DNA from: Eledone cirrhosa | Taxonomy: Eukaryota > Mollusca > Cephalopoda > Octopoda > Eledonidae | Reading direction: 5' to 3' | Assembly: GCA_964016885.1 (NCBI GenBank) | Contig: OZ024740.1 | Location: 8,390,450-8,454,449, forward strand | DNA: 64,000 nt | Shown here: in pieces, positions 1 to 12,875 of the stretch | How positions within the stretch are numbered: position 1 is the stretch's first letter | How the letters are laid out: the number at the start of each line of letters is the position of its first letter | The notes under the pieces: model-generated | Told to the model about the DNA's origin: nothing | The model's database searches: none | Seen by the model: only the letters and a program-made list of their open reading frames with translations | Translations under genes and position numbers: made by a program

Positions 1-2084
1 TGTATGTTAGTTTCGATTAGTATATCAGTTTCAATTGGTGTGTCAGTTTCGATCGGTATGTCAGTTTCGATCGGTATGTCAGTTTCTATTGATATATCAG
101 TTTCGATTGGTATATCAGTTTCGATTGGTATATCAGTTTCATTGGTATGTCAGTTTCTATTGGTATATCAGTTTCTATTGGTATGTCAGTTTTGATTGGT
201 ATATCAGTTTCGATTGGTATGTCAGTTTCGATTGGTATGTCAGTTTCGATTGGTATATCAGTTTCGATTGGTATGTCAGTTTCGATTGGTATGTCAATTT
301 CAATTGGTATATCAGTTTCTATTGGTATGTCAGTTTCGTGTGGTATGTCAGTTTCTATTGGTATATAAGTTTCGATTGATATATCAGTTTCGATTAGTAT
401 GTCAGTTTCATCTGGTATGTCAGTTTCGATTAGTATATCAGTTTCTATTGGTATGTCAGTTTTGATTGGTATATCAGTTTCGATTCGTATATCAGTTCCT
501 ATTGCTATATCTGTTTCTATTGGTATGTCAGTTTCAATTGGTATGTCAGTTTCGTTTGGATTGTCAGTTTCGATTGGTTTATCAGTTCCGATTGGTATGT
601 AAGTTTTGATTGGTATGTCAGTTTCGATTGGTATATCAGTTTCGATTGGTATGTCAGTTTCGATTGGTATGTCAGTTTCTATTGATATATCAGTTTCGAT
701 TGGTATGTCAGTTTCTATTGGTATATCAGTTTCTATTGGTATGTCAGTTTTGATTGGTATATCAGTTTCGATTCGTATGTCAGTTTCGATTGGTATGTCA
801 GTTTCGATTGGTATATCAGTTCCGATTGGTATGTCAGTTTCGATTGGTATGTCAGTTTCGATTGGTATATCAGTTTCGATTGGTATGTCAGTTTCGATTG
901 GTATGTCAATTTCGATTGGTATATCAGTTTCTATTGGTATGTCAGTTTCGAGTGGTATGTCAGTTTCTATTGGTATATCAGTTTCGATTTGTATATCAGT
1001 TCCTATTGCTATATCTGTTTCTATTGGTATGTCAGTTTCAATTGGTATGTCAGTTTCGATTGGATTGTCAGTTTCGATTGGTTTATCAGTTCCGATTGGT
1101 ATGTAAGTTTTGATTGGTATGTCAGTTTCGATTGGTATATCAGTTTCGATTGGTATATCAGTTTCTATTGGTATGTCAGTTTCTATTGGTATGTCAGTTT
1201 CTATTGGGATATCAGTTTCGATTGGTATATCTGTTTCGATTGATATATCAGTTTCGAATAGTATGTCAGTTTCTACTGGTATGTCAGTTTTGATTGGTAT
1301 ATCAGTTTCGATTGGTATGTCAGTTTCGATTGGTATGTCAGTTTCGATTGGCATATCAGTTCCGATTGGTATGTCAGTTTCGATTGGTATGTCAGTTTCG
1401 ATTGGTATGTCAGTTTTGATTGGTATGTCAATTTCGATGTGTATATCAGTTTCTATTAGAATGTTAGTTTCTATTGGAATATCAGTTTCGATTGGTATAT
1501 CTGTTTCGATTAGTATTTCAGTTTCTATTTGTATGTTAGTTTCGATTAGTATATCAGTTTCAATTGGTATGTCAGTTTCGATCGGTATGTCAGTTTCTAT
1601 TGATATATCAGTTTCGATTGGTATATCAGTTTCGATTGGTATATCAGTTTCATTGGTATGTCAGTTTCGATTGGTATATCAGTTTCTATTGGTATGTCAG
1701 TTTTGATTGGTATATCAGTTTCGATTGGTATGTCAGTTTCGATTGGTATGTCAGTTTCGATTGGTATATCAGTTTCGATTGGTATGTCAGTTTCGATTGG
1801 TATGTCAATTTCAATTGGTATATCAGTTTCGATTTGTATATCAGTTCCTATTGCTATATCTGTTTCTATTGGTATGTCAGTTTCAATTGGTATGTCAGTT
1901 TCGTTTGGATTGTGTGTTTCGATTGGTTTATCAGTTCCGATTGGTATGTAAGTTTTGATTGGTGTGTCAGTTTCGATTGGTATATCAGTTTCGATTGGTA
2001 TATCAGTTTCTATTGGTATGTCAGTTTCTATTGGTATGTCAGTTTAAATTGGGATATCAGTTTCGATTGGTATATCAGTTTCGA

Positions 2085-4455
2085 TTGATATATCAGTTTC
2101 GAATAGTATGTCAGTTTCTACTGGTATGTCAGTTTCGATTAGTATATCAGTTTCTATTGGTATGTCAGTTTCGATTGGTATATCAGGTCCTATTGCTATA
2201 TCAGTTTCTATTGGTATGTCAGTTTCAATTGGTATGTAAGTTTCGATTGATGTATCAGTTTCGATTGGTATGTCAGTTTCGATTGGTATATCAGTTTCGA
2301 TTGGTATGTCAATTTCAATTAGTATATCAGTTTCTATTGGTATATCAGTTTCGATTTGTATGTCAGTTTCGATTAGTATATCAGTTTCTATAGGTATGTC
2401 AATTTCTATTGGTATATCAGTTTCTATTGGTATATCAGTTTCGATTGATATATTAGTTTCGATTAGTATGTCAGTTTCTACTGGTATGTCAGTTTCGATT
2501 AGTATATCAGTTTCTATTGGTATGTCAGTTTCTAATGGTATATCAGTTTCGATTGGTATATCAGTTTTGATTAGTATGTCAGTTTCTATTGGTATGTTAG
2601 TTTCGATTAGTATATCAGTTTCTATTGGTATGTCAGTTTCGATCGGTATGTCAGTTTCTATTGGTATATCATTTTCGATTGGTATGTCAGTTTTGATTGG
2701 TATGTCAATTTCGATTGGTATATCAGTTTCTATTGGTATGTCAGTTTCGAGTGGTATGTCAGTTTCTATTGGTATATCAGTTTCGATTGATATATCAGTT
2801 TCGATTAGTATGTCAGTTTCTACTGGTATGTCAGTTTCGATTAGTATATCAGTTTCTAATGGTATGTCAGTTTCTATTGGTATATCAGATTCGATTGGTA
2901 TATCACTTTCGATTAGTATGTCAGTTCCGATTGGTATGTCAGTTTTGATTGGTATATCAGTTTCGATTGGTATGTCAGTTTCGATTGGTATGTCAGTTTC
3001 GATTGGTATGTCAGTTTCGATTGGTATGTCAAGTTCGATGTGTATATCAGTTTCTATTAGTATGTTAGTTTCTATTGGAATATCAGTTTCGATTGGTATA
3101 TCTGTTTCGATTAGTATTTCAGTTTCTATTTGTATGTATGTTTCGATTAGTATATCAGTTTCAATTGGTATGTCAGTTTCGATCGGTATGTCAGTTTCTA
3201 TTGATATATCAGTTTCGATTGGTATATCAGTTTCGATTGGTATATCAGTTTCATTGGTATGTCAGTTTCTATTGGTATATCAGTTTCTATTGGTATGTCA
3301 GTTTTGATTGGTATATCAGGTTCGATTGGTATGTCAGTTTCGATTGGTATGTCAGTTTCGATTGGTATATCAGTTTCGATTGGTATGTCAGTTTCGATTG
3401 GTATGTCAATTTCAATTGGTATATCAGTTTCTATTGGTATGTCAGTTTCGTGTGGTATGTCAGTTTCTATTGGTATATAAGTTTCGATTGATATATCAGT
3501 TTTGATTAGTATGTCAGTTTCATCTGGTATGTCAGTTTCGATTAGTATATCAGTTTCTATTGGTATGTCAGTTTTGATTGGTATATCAGTTTTCGATTTG
3601 TATATCAGTTCCTATTCCTATATCTGTTTCTATTGGTATGTCAGTTTCAATTGGTATGTCAGTTTCGTTTGGATTGTCAGTTTCGATTGGTTTATCAGTT
3701 CCGATTGGTATGTAAGTTTTGATTGGTATGTCAGTTTCGATTGGTATATCAGTTTCGATTGGTATATCAGTTTCTATTGGTATGTCAGTTTCAATTGGTA
3801 TGTCAGTTTCTATTGGGATATCAGTTTCGATTGGTATATCAGTTTCGATTGATATATCATTTTCGAATAGTATGTCAGTTTCTACTGCTATGTCAGTTTC
3901 GATTAGTATATCAGTTTCTATTGGTATGTCAGTTTCGATTGCTATATCAGTTTCGATTTGTATATCAGTTCCTATTGCTATATCAGTTTCTATTGGTATG
4001 TCAGTTTCAATTGGTATGTAAGTTTCGATTGATGTATCAGTTTCGATTGGTATGTCAGTTTCGATATGTATATCAGTTTCGATTGGTATGTCAATTTCAA
4101 TTAGTATATCAGTTTCTATTGGTATATCAGTTTCGATTTGTATGTCAGTTTCGAGTGGTATGTCAGTTTCTATTGGTATATCAGTTTCGATTGATATATC
4201 AGTTTCGATTAGTATGTCAGTTTCTACTGGTATGTCAGTTTCGATTAGTATATCAGTTTCTAATGGTATGTCAGTTTCCATTGGTATATCAGATTCGATT
4301 GTTATATCACTTTCGATTAGTATGTCAGTTCCGATTGGTATGTCAGTTTTGATTGGTATATCAGTTTCGATTGATATGTCAGTTTCGATTGGTATGTCAA
4401 TTTCGATGTGTATATCAGTTTCTATTAGTATGTTAGTTTCTATTGGAATATCAGT
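2085..4455. repeat. HOR block A, copy 1 (~2.37 kb)
   Basis: The ordered series of variant monomers here recurs at 4569-6884 with an offset of 2,484-2,502 bp at the left, falling to about 2,429 bp at the right. Steps are multiples of 18 bp except for one base, caused by a 19-bp monomer (CAGTTTTCGATTTG) near 3590 in this copy. A shared private landmark is the AGGTCCTATTGC monomer near 2185 and 4690. The boundaries are where monomer variants stop matching by eye. Confidence 0.8.
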
Positions 4456-4568
4456 TTCTATTGGTATGTCAGTTTTGATTGGTATATCAGTTTCGATTGG
4501 TATGTCAGTTTCGATTGGTATGTCAGTTTCGATTGGTATATCAGTTTCGATTGGTATGTCAGTTTCGA

Positions 4569-6884
4569 TTGATATATCAGTTTCGAATAGTATGTCAGTT
4601 TCTACTGGTATGTCAGTTTCGATTAGTATATCAGTTTCTATTGGTATGTCAGTTTCGATTGGTATATCAGTTTCGATTTGTATATCAGGTCCTATTGCTA
4701 TATCAGTTTCTATTGGTATGTCAGTTTCAATTGGTATGTAAGTTTCGATTGATGTATCAGTTTCGATTGGTATGTCAGTTTCGATTGGTATATCAGTTTC
4801 GATTGGTATGTCAATTTCAATTAGTATATCAGTTTCTATTGGTATATCAGTTTCGATTTGTATGTCAGTTTCGATTAGTATATCAGTTTCTATAGGTATG
4901 TCAATTTCTATTGGTATATCAGTTTCTATTGGTATATCAGTTTCGATTGATATATTAGTTTCGATTAGTATGTCAGTTTCTACTGGTATGTCAGTTTCGA
5001 TTAGTATATCAGTTTCTATTGGTATGTCAGTTTCTAATGGTATATCAGTTTCGATTGGTATATCAGTTTTGATTAGTATGTCAGTTTCTATTGGTATGTT
5101 AGTTTCGATTAGTATATCAGTTTCTATTGGTATGTCAGTTTCGATCGGTATGTCAGTTTCTATTGGTATATCAGTTTCGATTGGTATGTCAGTTTCGATT
5201 GGTATGTCAATTTCGATTGGTATATCAGTTTCTATTGGTATGTCAGTTTCGAGTGGTATGTCAGTTTCTATTGGTATATCAGTTTCGATTGATATATCAG
5301 TTTCGATTAGTAGGTCAGTTTCTACTGGTATGTCAGTTTCGATTAGTATATCAGTTTCTAATGGTATGTCAGTTTCTATTGGTATATCAGATTCGATTGG
5401 TATATCACTTTCGATTAGTATGTCAGTTCCGATTGGTATGTCAGTTTTGATTGGTATATCAGTTTCGATTGGTATGTCAGTTTCGATTGGTATGTCAGTT
5501 TCGATTGGTATGTCAGTTTCTATTGGAATATCAGTTTCGATTGGTATATCTGTTTCGATTAGTATTTCAGTTTCTATTTGTATGTATGTTTCGATTAGTA
5601 TATCAGTTTCAATTGGTATGTCAGTTTCGATCGGTATGTCAGTTTCTATTGATATATCAGTTTCAATTGGTATATCAGTTTCGATTGGTATATCAGTTTC
5701 ATTGGTATGTCAGTTTCTATTGGTATATCAGTTTCTATTGGTATGTCAGTTTTGATTGGTATATCAGTTTCGATTGGTATGTCAGTTTCGATTGGTATGT
5801 CAGTTTCGATTGGTATATCAGTTTCGATTGGTATGTCAGTTTCGATTGGTATGTCAATTTCAATTGGTATATCAGTTTCTATTGGTATGTCAGTTTCGTG
5901 TGGTATGTCAGTTTCTATTGGTATATAAGTTTCGATTGATATATCAGTTTTGATTAGTATGTCAGTTTCATCTGGTATGTCAGTTTCGATTAGTATATCA
6001 GTTTCTATTGGTATGTCAGTTTTGATTGGTATATCAGTTTCGATTTGTATATCAGTTCCTATTCCTATATCTGTTTCTATTGGTATGTCAGTTTCAATTG
6101 GTATGTCAGTTTCGTTTGGATTGTCAGTTTCGATTGGTTTATCAGTTCCGATTGGTATGTAAGTTTTGATTGGTATGTCAGTTTCGATTGGTATATCAGT
6201 TTCGATTGGTATATCAGTTTCTATTGGTATGTCAGTTTCAATTGGTATGTCAGTTTCTATTGGGATATCAGTTTCGATTGATATATCAGTTTCGAATAGT
6301 ATGTCAGTTTCTACTGCTATGTCAGTTTCGATTAGTATATCAGTTTCTATTGGTATGTCAGTTTCGATTGCTATATCAGTTTCGATTTGTATATCAGTTC
6401 CTATTGCTATATCAGTTTCTATTGGTATGTCAGTTTCAATTGGTATGTAAGTTTCGATTGATGTATCAGTTTCGATTGGTATGTCAGTTTCGATATGTAT
6501 ATCAGTTTCGATTGGTATGTCAATTTCAATTAGTATATCAGTTTCTATTGGTATATCAGTTTCGATTTGTATGTCAGTTTCGAGTGGTATGTCAGTTTCT
6601 ATTGGTATATCAGTTTCGATTGATATATCAGTTTCGATTAGTATGTCAGTTTCTACTGGTATGTCAGTTTCGATAAGTATATCAGTTTCTAATGGTATGT
6701 CAGTTTCCATTGGTATATCAGATTCGATTGTTATATCACTTTCGATTAGTATGTCAGTTCCGACTGGTATGTCAGTTTTGATTGGTATATCAGTTTCGAT
6801 TGATATGTCAGTTTCGATTGGTATGTCAATTTCGATGTGTATATCAGTTTCTATTAGTATGTTAGTTTCTATTGGAATATCAGT
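4569..6884. repeat. HOR block A, copy 2 (~2.32 kb)
   Basis: This is the second copy of the block at 2085-4455. It carries the same rare monomers in the same order, including the TTTCATTGG 17-bp unit near 5695 and the TCCATTGG unit near 6705. It lacks some monomers present in copy 1, including a three-monomer (54 bp) loss. It overlaps the start of block B, so the blocks are nested products of successive duplications. Confidence 0.8.
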
Positions 6885-9326
6885 TTCGATTGGTATATCT
6901 ATTTCGATTAGTATTTCAGTTTCTATTTGTATGTTAGTTTCGATTAGTATATCAGTTTCAATTGGTATGTCAGTTTTGATCGGTATGTCAGTTTCTATTG
7001 ATATATCAGTTTCGATTGGTGTATCAGTTTCGATTGGTATATCAGTTTCATTGGTATGTTAGTTTCTATTGGTATATCAGTTTCTATTGGTATGTCAGTT
7101 TCGATTGGTATATCAGTTTCGATTGGTATGTCAGTTTCGATTGGTATGTCAGTTTCGATTGGTATATCAGTTTCGATTGGTATGTCAGTTTCGATTGGTA
7201 TGTCAATTTCAATTGGTATATCAGTTTCTATTGGTATGTCAGATTCGTGTGGTATGTCAGTTTCTATTGGTATATAAGTTTCGATTGATATATCAGTTTC
7301 GATTAGTATGTCAGTTTCATCTGGTATGTCAGTTTCGATTAGTATATCAGTTTCTATTGGTATGTCAGTTTTGATTGGTATATCAGTTTCGATTGGTATG
7401 TCAGTTTCGATTGGTATGTCAGTTTCGATTGCTATATCAGTTCCGATTGGTATGTCAGTTTCGTTTGGTATGTCAGTTTCGATTGGCATATCAGTTTCGA
7501 TTGGTATGTCAGTTTCGAGTGGTATGTCAGTTTCTATTGGTATATCAGTTTCGATTGATATATCAGTTTCCATTAGTATGTCAGTATCTACTGGTATGTC
7601 AGTTTCGATTAGTATATCAGTTTCTAATGGTATGTCAGTTTCTATTGGTATATCAGATTCGATTGGTATATCACTTTCGATTAGTATGTCAGTTCCGATT
7701 GGTATGTAAGTTTTGATTGGTATGTCAGTTTTGATTGGTATATCAGTTTCGATTGGTATGTCAGTTTCGATTGGTATGTCAGTTTCGATTGGTATATCAC
7801 TTTCGATTGGTATGTAAGTTTCGATTGGTATGTCAATTTCAATTGGTATATCAGTTTCTATTGGTATGTCAGTTTCGAGTGGTATGTCAGTTTCTATTGG
7901 TATATAAGTTTCGATTGATATATCATTTTCGATTAGTATATCAGTTTCTATTGGTATGTCAGTTTTGATTGGTATATCAGTTTCGACTGGTATGTCAGTT
8001 TCGATTGGTATGTCAGTTTCGATTGGTATATCAGTTCCGATTGGTATGTCAGTTTCGATTGGTATGTCAGTTTCGATTGGTATGTCAGTTTCGATTGGTA
8101 TGTCAATTTCGATGTGTATATCAGTTTCTATTAGTATGTTAGTTTCTATTGGAATATCAGTTTCGATTGGTATATCTGTTTCGATTAGTATGTCAGTTTC
8201 TATTTGTATGTTAGTTTCGATTAGTATATCAGTTTCTATTGGTATGTCAGTTTCTCTTGGTATGTCAGTTTCTATTGGTATATCTGTTTCGATTGGTATA
8301 TCAGTTTCGAATAGTATGTCAGTTTCTAATGGTATGTCAGTTTCGATTAGTATATCAGTTTCGATTGGTATATCAGTTTCGATTTGTATATCAGTTCCTA
8401 TTGCTATATCAGTTTCTATTGGTATGTCAGTTTCAATTGGTATGTAAGTTTCGATTGATGTATCAGTTTTGATTGGTATGTCAGTTTCGATTGGTATCTC
8501 AGTTTCGATTGGTATGTCAATTTCAATTAGTATATCAGTTTCTATTGGTATATCAGTTTCGATTTGTATGTCAGTTTCGATTAGTATATCAGTTTCTATA
8601 GGTATGTCAATTTCTATTGGTATATCTGTTTCAATTGGTATATCAGTTTCTATTGGTATATCAGTTTCGATTGATATATCAGTTTCGATTAGTATGTCAG
8701 TTTCTACTGGTATGTCAGTTTCGATTAGTATATCAGTTTCTATTGGTATGTCAGTTTCTATTGGTATATCAGTTTCGATTGGTATATCAGTTTCGATTAG
8801 TATGTCAGTTTCTATTAGTATGTTAGTTTCGATTAGTATATCAGTTTCTATTGGTATGTCAGTCTCGATCGGTATGTCAGTTCCCATTGATATATCAGTT
8901 TCGATTTGTATATCAGTTTCGATTGGTATATCAGTTTCGATTGGTATGTGAGTTTCTATTGGTATATCAGTTTCTATTGGTATGTCAGTTTTGATTGGTA
9001 TATCTGTTTCGATTGGTATGTCAGTTTTGATTGGTATGTCAGTTTCGATTGGTATATCAGTTCCGATTGGTATATCAGTTTCGATTGGTATGTCAGTTTC
9101 GATTGGTATGTCAATTTCGATTGGTATATCAGTTTCTATTGGTATGTCAGTTTCGAGTGGTATGTCAGTTTCTATTGGTATATCAGTTTCGATTGATGTA
9201 TCAGTTTCGATTAGTATGTCAGTTTCTACAGGTATGTCAATTTCGATTAGTATATCAGTTTCTAATGGTATGTCAGTTTCTATTGGTATATCAGATTCGA
9301 TTGGTATATCACTTTCGATTAGTATG
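5728..9326. repeat. HOR block B, copy 1 (3,599 bp)
   Basis: Monomer variants from here onward repeat exactly 3,599 bp downstream, and the second copy starts immediately at the end of this one, so this is a true tandem duplication. Landmarks include the 17-bp TTTCATTGG unit near 7045, CAGATTCGTGTGG near 7250 and TTCTCTTGG near 8250. The offset falls to 3,563 bp after a two-monomer (36 bp) difference near 7540. Confidence 0.85.
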
Positions 9327-10387
9327 TCAGTTTCTATTGGTATGTCAGTTTTGATTGGTATATCAGTTTCGATTGGTATGTCAGTTTCGATTGGTATGTC
9401 AGTTTCGATTGGTATATCAGTTTCGATTGGTATGTCAGTTTCGATTGGTATGTCAATTTCAATTGGTATATCAGTTTCTATTGGTATGTCAGTTTCGTGT
9501 GGTATGTCAGTTTCTATTGGTATATAAGTTTCGATTGATATATCAGTTTTGATTAGTATGTCAGTTTCATCTGGTATGTCAGTTTCGATTAGTATATCAG
9601 TTTCTATTGGTATGTCAGTTTTGATTGGTATATCAGTTTCGATTTGTATATCAGTTCCTATTCCTATATCTGTTTCTATTGGTATGTCAGTTTCAATTGG
9701 TATGTCAGTTTCGTTTGGATTGTCAGTTTCGATTGGTTTATCAGTTCCGATTGGTATGTAAGTTTTGATTGGTATGTCAGTTTCGATTGGTATATCAGTT
9801 TCGATTGGTATATCAGTTTCTATTGGTATGTCAGTTTCAATTGGTATGTCAGTTTCTATTGGGATATCAGTTTCGATTGATATATCAGTTTCGAATAGTA
9901 TGTCAGTTTCTACTGCTATGTCAGTTTCGATTAGTATATCAGTTTCTATTGGTATGTCAGTTTCGATTGCTATATCAGTTTCGATTTGTATATCAGTTCC
10001 TATTGCTATATCAGTTTCTATTGGTATGTCAGTTTCAATTGGTATGTAAGTTTCGATTGATGTATCAGTTTCGATTGGTATGTCAGTTTCGATATGTATA
10101 TCAGTTTCGATTGGTATGTCAATTTCAATTAGTATATCAGTTTCTATTGGTATATCAGTTTCGATTTGTATGTCAGTTTCGAGTGGTATGTCAGTTTCTA
10201 TTGGTATATCAGTTTCGATTGATATATCAGTTTCGATTAGTATGTCAGCTTCTACTGGTATGTCAGTTTCGATAAGTATATCAGTTTCTAATGGTATGTC
10301 AGTTTCCATTGGTATATCAGATTCGATTGTTATATCACTTTCGATTAGTATGTCAGTTCCGACTGGTATGTCAGTTTTGATTGGCAT
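6995..10387 (-). other. Longest open frame in the satellite, PIETDI repeat; not called as a gene
   Basis: On the minus strand the monomer reads CCA ATC GAA ACT GAT ATA, a Pro-Ile-Glu-Thr-Asp-Ile hexapeptide. This frame is open for 1,130 codons here. Its last codons (LIYQSK type) come from a frameshift at the 17-bp TTTCATTGG monomer near 7045, and the same tail closes minus-strand frames ending at 86, 5646, 10594, 13821, 20470, 26300 and 28837. A translated product would be acidic, without cysteines or a recognisable domain. Nothing around it resembles a promoter, splice structure or polyadenylation signal, and only one of the 54 possible single-base changes in the monomer creates a stop in this frame. 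A long frame is therefore expected by chance. Confidence refers to it being a real gene. Confidence 0.06.
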
Positions 10388-12875
10388 ATCAGTTTCGATT
10401 GATATGTCAGTTTCGATTGGTATGTCAATTTCGATGTGTATATCAGTTTCTATTAGTATGTTAGTTTCTATTGGAATATCAGTTTCGATTGGTATATCTA
10501 TTTCGATTAGTATTTCAGTTTCTATTTGTATGTTAGTTTCGATTAGTATATCAGTTTCAATTGGTATGTCAGTTTTGATCGGTATGTCAGTTTCTATTGA
10601 TATATCAGTTTCGATTGGTGTATCAGTTTCGATTGGTATATCAGTTTCATTGGTATGTCAGTTTCTATTGGTATATCAGTTTCTATTGGTATGTCAGTTT
10701 CGATTGGTATATCAGTTTCGATTGGTATGTCAGTTTCGATTGGTATGTCAGTTTCGATTGGTATATCAGTTTCGATTGGTATGTCAGTTTCGATTGGTAT
10801 GTCAATTTCAATTGGTATATCAGTTTCTATTGGTATGTCAGATTCGTGTGGTATGTCAGTTTCTATTGGTATATAAGTTTCGATTGATATATCAGTTTCG
10901 ATTAGTATGTCAGTTTCATCTGGTATGTCAGTTTCGATTAGTATATCAGTTTCTATTGGTATGTCAGTTTTGATTGGTATATCAGTTTCGATTGGTATGT
11001 CAGTTTCGATTGGTATGTCAGTTTCGATTGCTATATCAGTTCCGATTGGTATGTCAGTTTCGTTTGGTATGTCAGTTTCGATTGGCATATCAGTTTCGAT
11101 TGGTATGTCAGTTTCGAGTGGTATGTCAGTTTCCATTAGTATGTCAGTATCTACTGGTATGTCAGTTTCGATTAGTATATCAGTTTCTAATGGTATGTCA
11201 GTTTCTATTGGTATATCAGATTCGATTGGTATATCACTTTCGATTAGTATGTCAGTTCCGATTGGTATGTAAGTTTTGATTGGTATGTCAGTTTTGATTG
11301 GTATATCAGTTTCGATTGGTATGTCAGTTTCGATTGGTATGTCAGTTTCGATTGGTATATCACTTTCGATTGGTATGTAAGTTTCGATTGGTATGTCAAT
11401 TTCAATTGGTATATCAGTTTCTATTGGTATGTCAGTTTCGAGTGGTATGTCAGTTTCTATTGGTATATAAGTTTCGATTGATATATCATTTTCGATTAGT
11501 ATATCAGTTTCTATTGGTATGTCAGTTTTGATTGGTATATCAGTTTCGACTGGTATGTCAGTTTCGATTGGTATGTCAGTTTCGATTGGTATATCAGTTC
11601 CGATTGGTATGTCAGTTTCGATTGGTATGTCAGTTTCGATTGGTATGTCAGTTTCGATTGGTATGTCAATTTCGATGTGTATATCAGTTTCTATTAGTAT
11701 GTTAGTTTCTATTGGAATATCAGTTTCGATTGGTATATCTGTTTCGATTAGTATGTCAGTTTCTATTTGTATGTTAGTTTCGATTAGTATATCAGTTTCT
11801 ATTGGTATGTCAGTTTCTCTTGGTATGTCAGTTTCTATTGGTATATCTGTTTCGATTGGTATATCAGTTTCGAATAGTATGTCAGTTTCTAATGGTATGT
11901 CAGTTTCGATTAGTATATCAGTTTCGATTGGTATATCAGTTTCGATTTGTATATCAGTTCCTATTGCTATATCAGTTTCTATTGGTATGTCAGTTTCAAA
12001 TGGTATGTAAGTTTCGATTGATGTATCAGTTTTGATTGGTATGTCAGTTTCGATTGGTATCTCAGTTTCGATTGGTATGTCAATTTCAATTAGTATATCA
12101 GTTTCTATTGGTATATCAGTTTCGATTTGTATGTCAGTTTCGATTAGTATATCAGTTTCTATAGGTATGTCAATCTGTTTCAATTGGTATATCAGTTTCT
12201 ATTGGTATATCAGTTTCGATTGATATATCAGTTTCGATTAGTATGTCAGTTTCTACTGGTATGTCAGTTTCGATTAGTATATCAGTTTCTATTGGTATGT
12301 CAGTTTCTATTGGTATATCAGTTTCGATTGGTATATCAGTTTCGATTAGTATGTCAGTTTCTATTAGTATGTTAGTTTCGATTAGTATATCAGTTTCTAT
12401 TGGTATGTCAGTCTCGATCGGTATGTCAGTTCCCATTGATATATCAGTTTCGATTTGTATATCAGTTTCGATTGGTATATCAGTTTCGATTGGTATGTGA
12501 GTTTCTATTGGTATATCAGTTTCTATTGGTATGTCAGTTTTGATTGGTATATCTGTTTCGATTGGTATGTCAGTTTTGATTGGTATGTCAGTTTCGATTG
12601 GTATATCAGTTCCGATTGGTATATCAGTTTCGATTGGTATGTCAGTTTCGATTGGTATGTCAATTTCGATTGGTATATCAGTTTCTATTGGTATGTCAGT
12701 TTCGAGTGGTATGTCAGTTTCTATTGGTATATCAGTTTCGATTGATGTATCAGTTTCGATTAGTATGTCAGTTTCTACAGGTATGTCAATTTCGATTAGT
12801 ATATCAGTTTCTAATGGTATGTCAGTTTCTATTGGTATATCAGATTCGATTGGTATATCACTTTCGATTAGTATG
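9327..12875. repeat. HOR block B, copy 2 (3,549 bp)
   Basis: This is the second tandem copy of 5728-9326. It differs by a 36-bp (two-monomer) loss and by a 14-bp loss near 12173, where GTCAATTTCTATTGG... has become GTCAATCTGTTTC. The 14-bp loss is one of the few changes that shifts the 18-bp phase. Confidence 0.85.

Noticed and set aside
606..3307. Many + strand open frames of 60-400 codons reading MSVSIG, VYQFRL or SFDWY repeats.
   Set aside because: They are consequences of an 18-bp repeat with no stop in these frames. They overlap each other in several frames at once, start at the ATG present in every TGTC monomer, and end at inherited TAA monomers.
6995..10387. Minus-strand 1,130-codon PIETDI frame as a genuine repeat-protein gene.
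   Set aside because: Only one of 54 single-base changes makes a stop in this frame, copies are broken at shared 17-bp monomers, and no promoter, splice or polyadenylation context is visible. Kept as a testable finding only.
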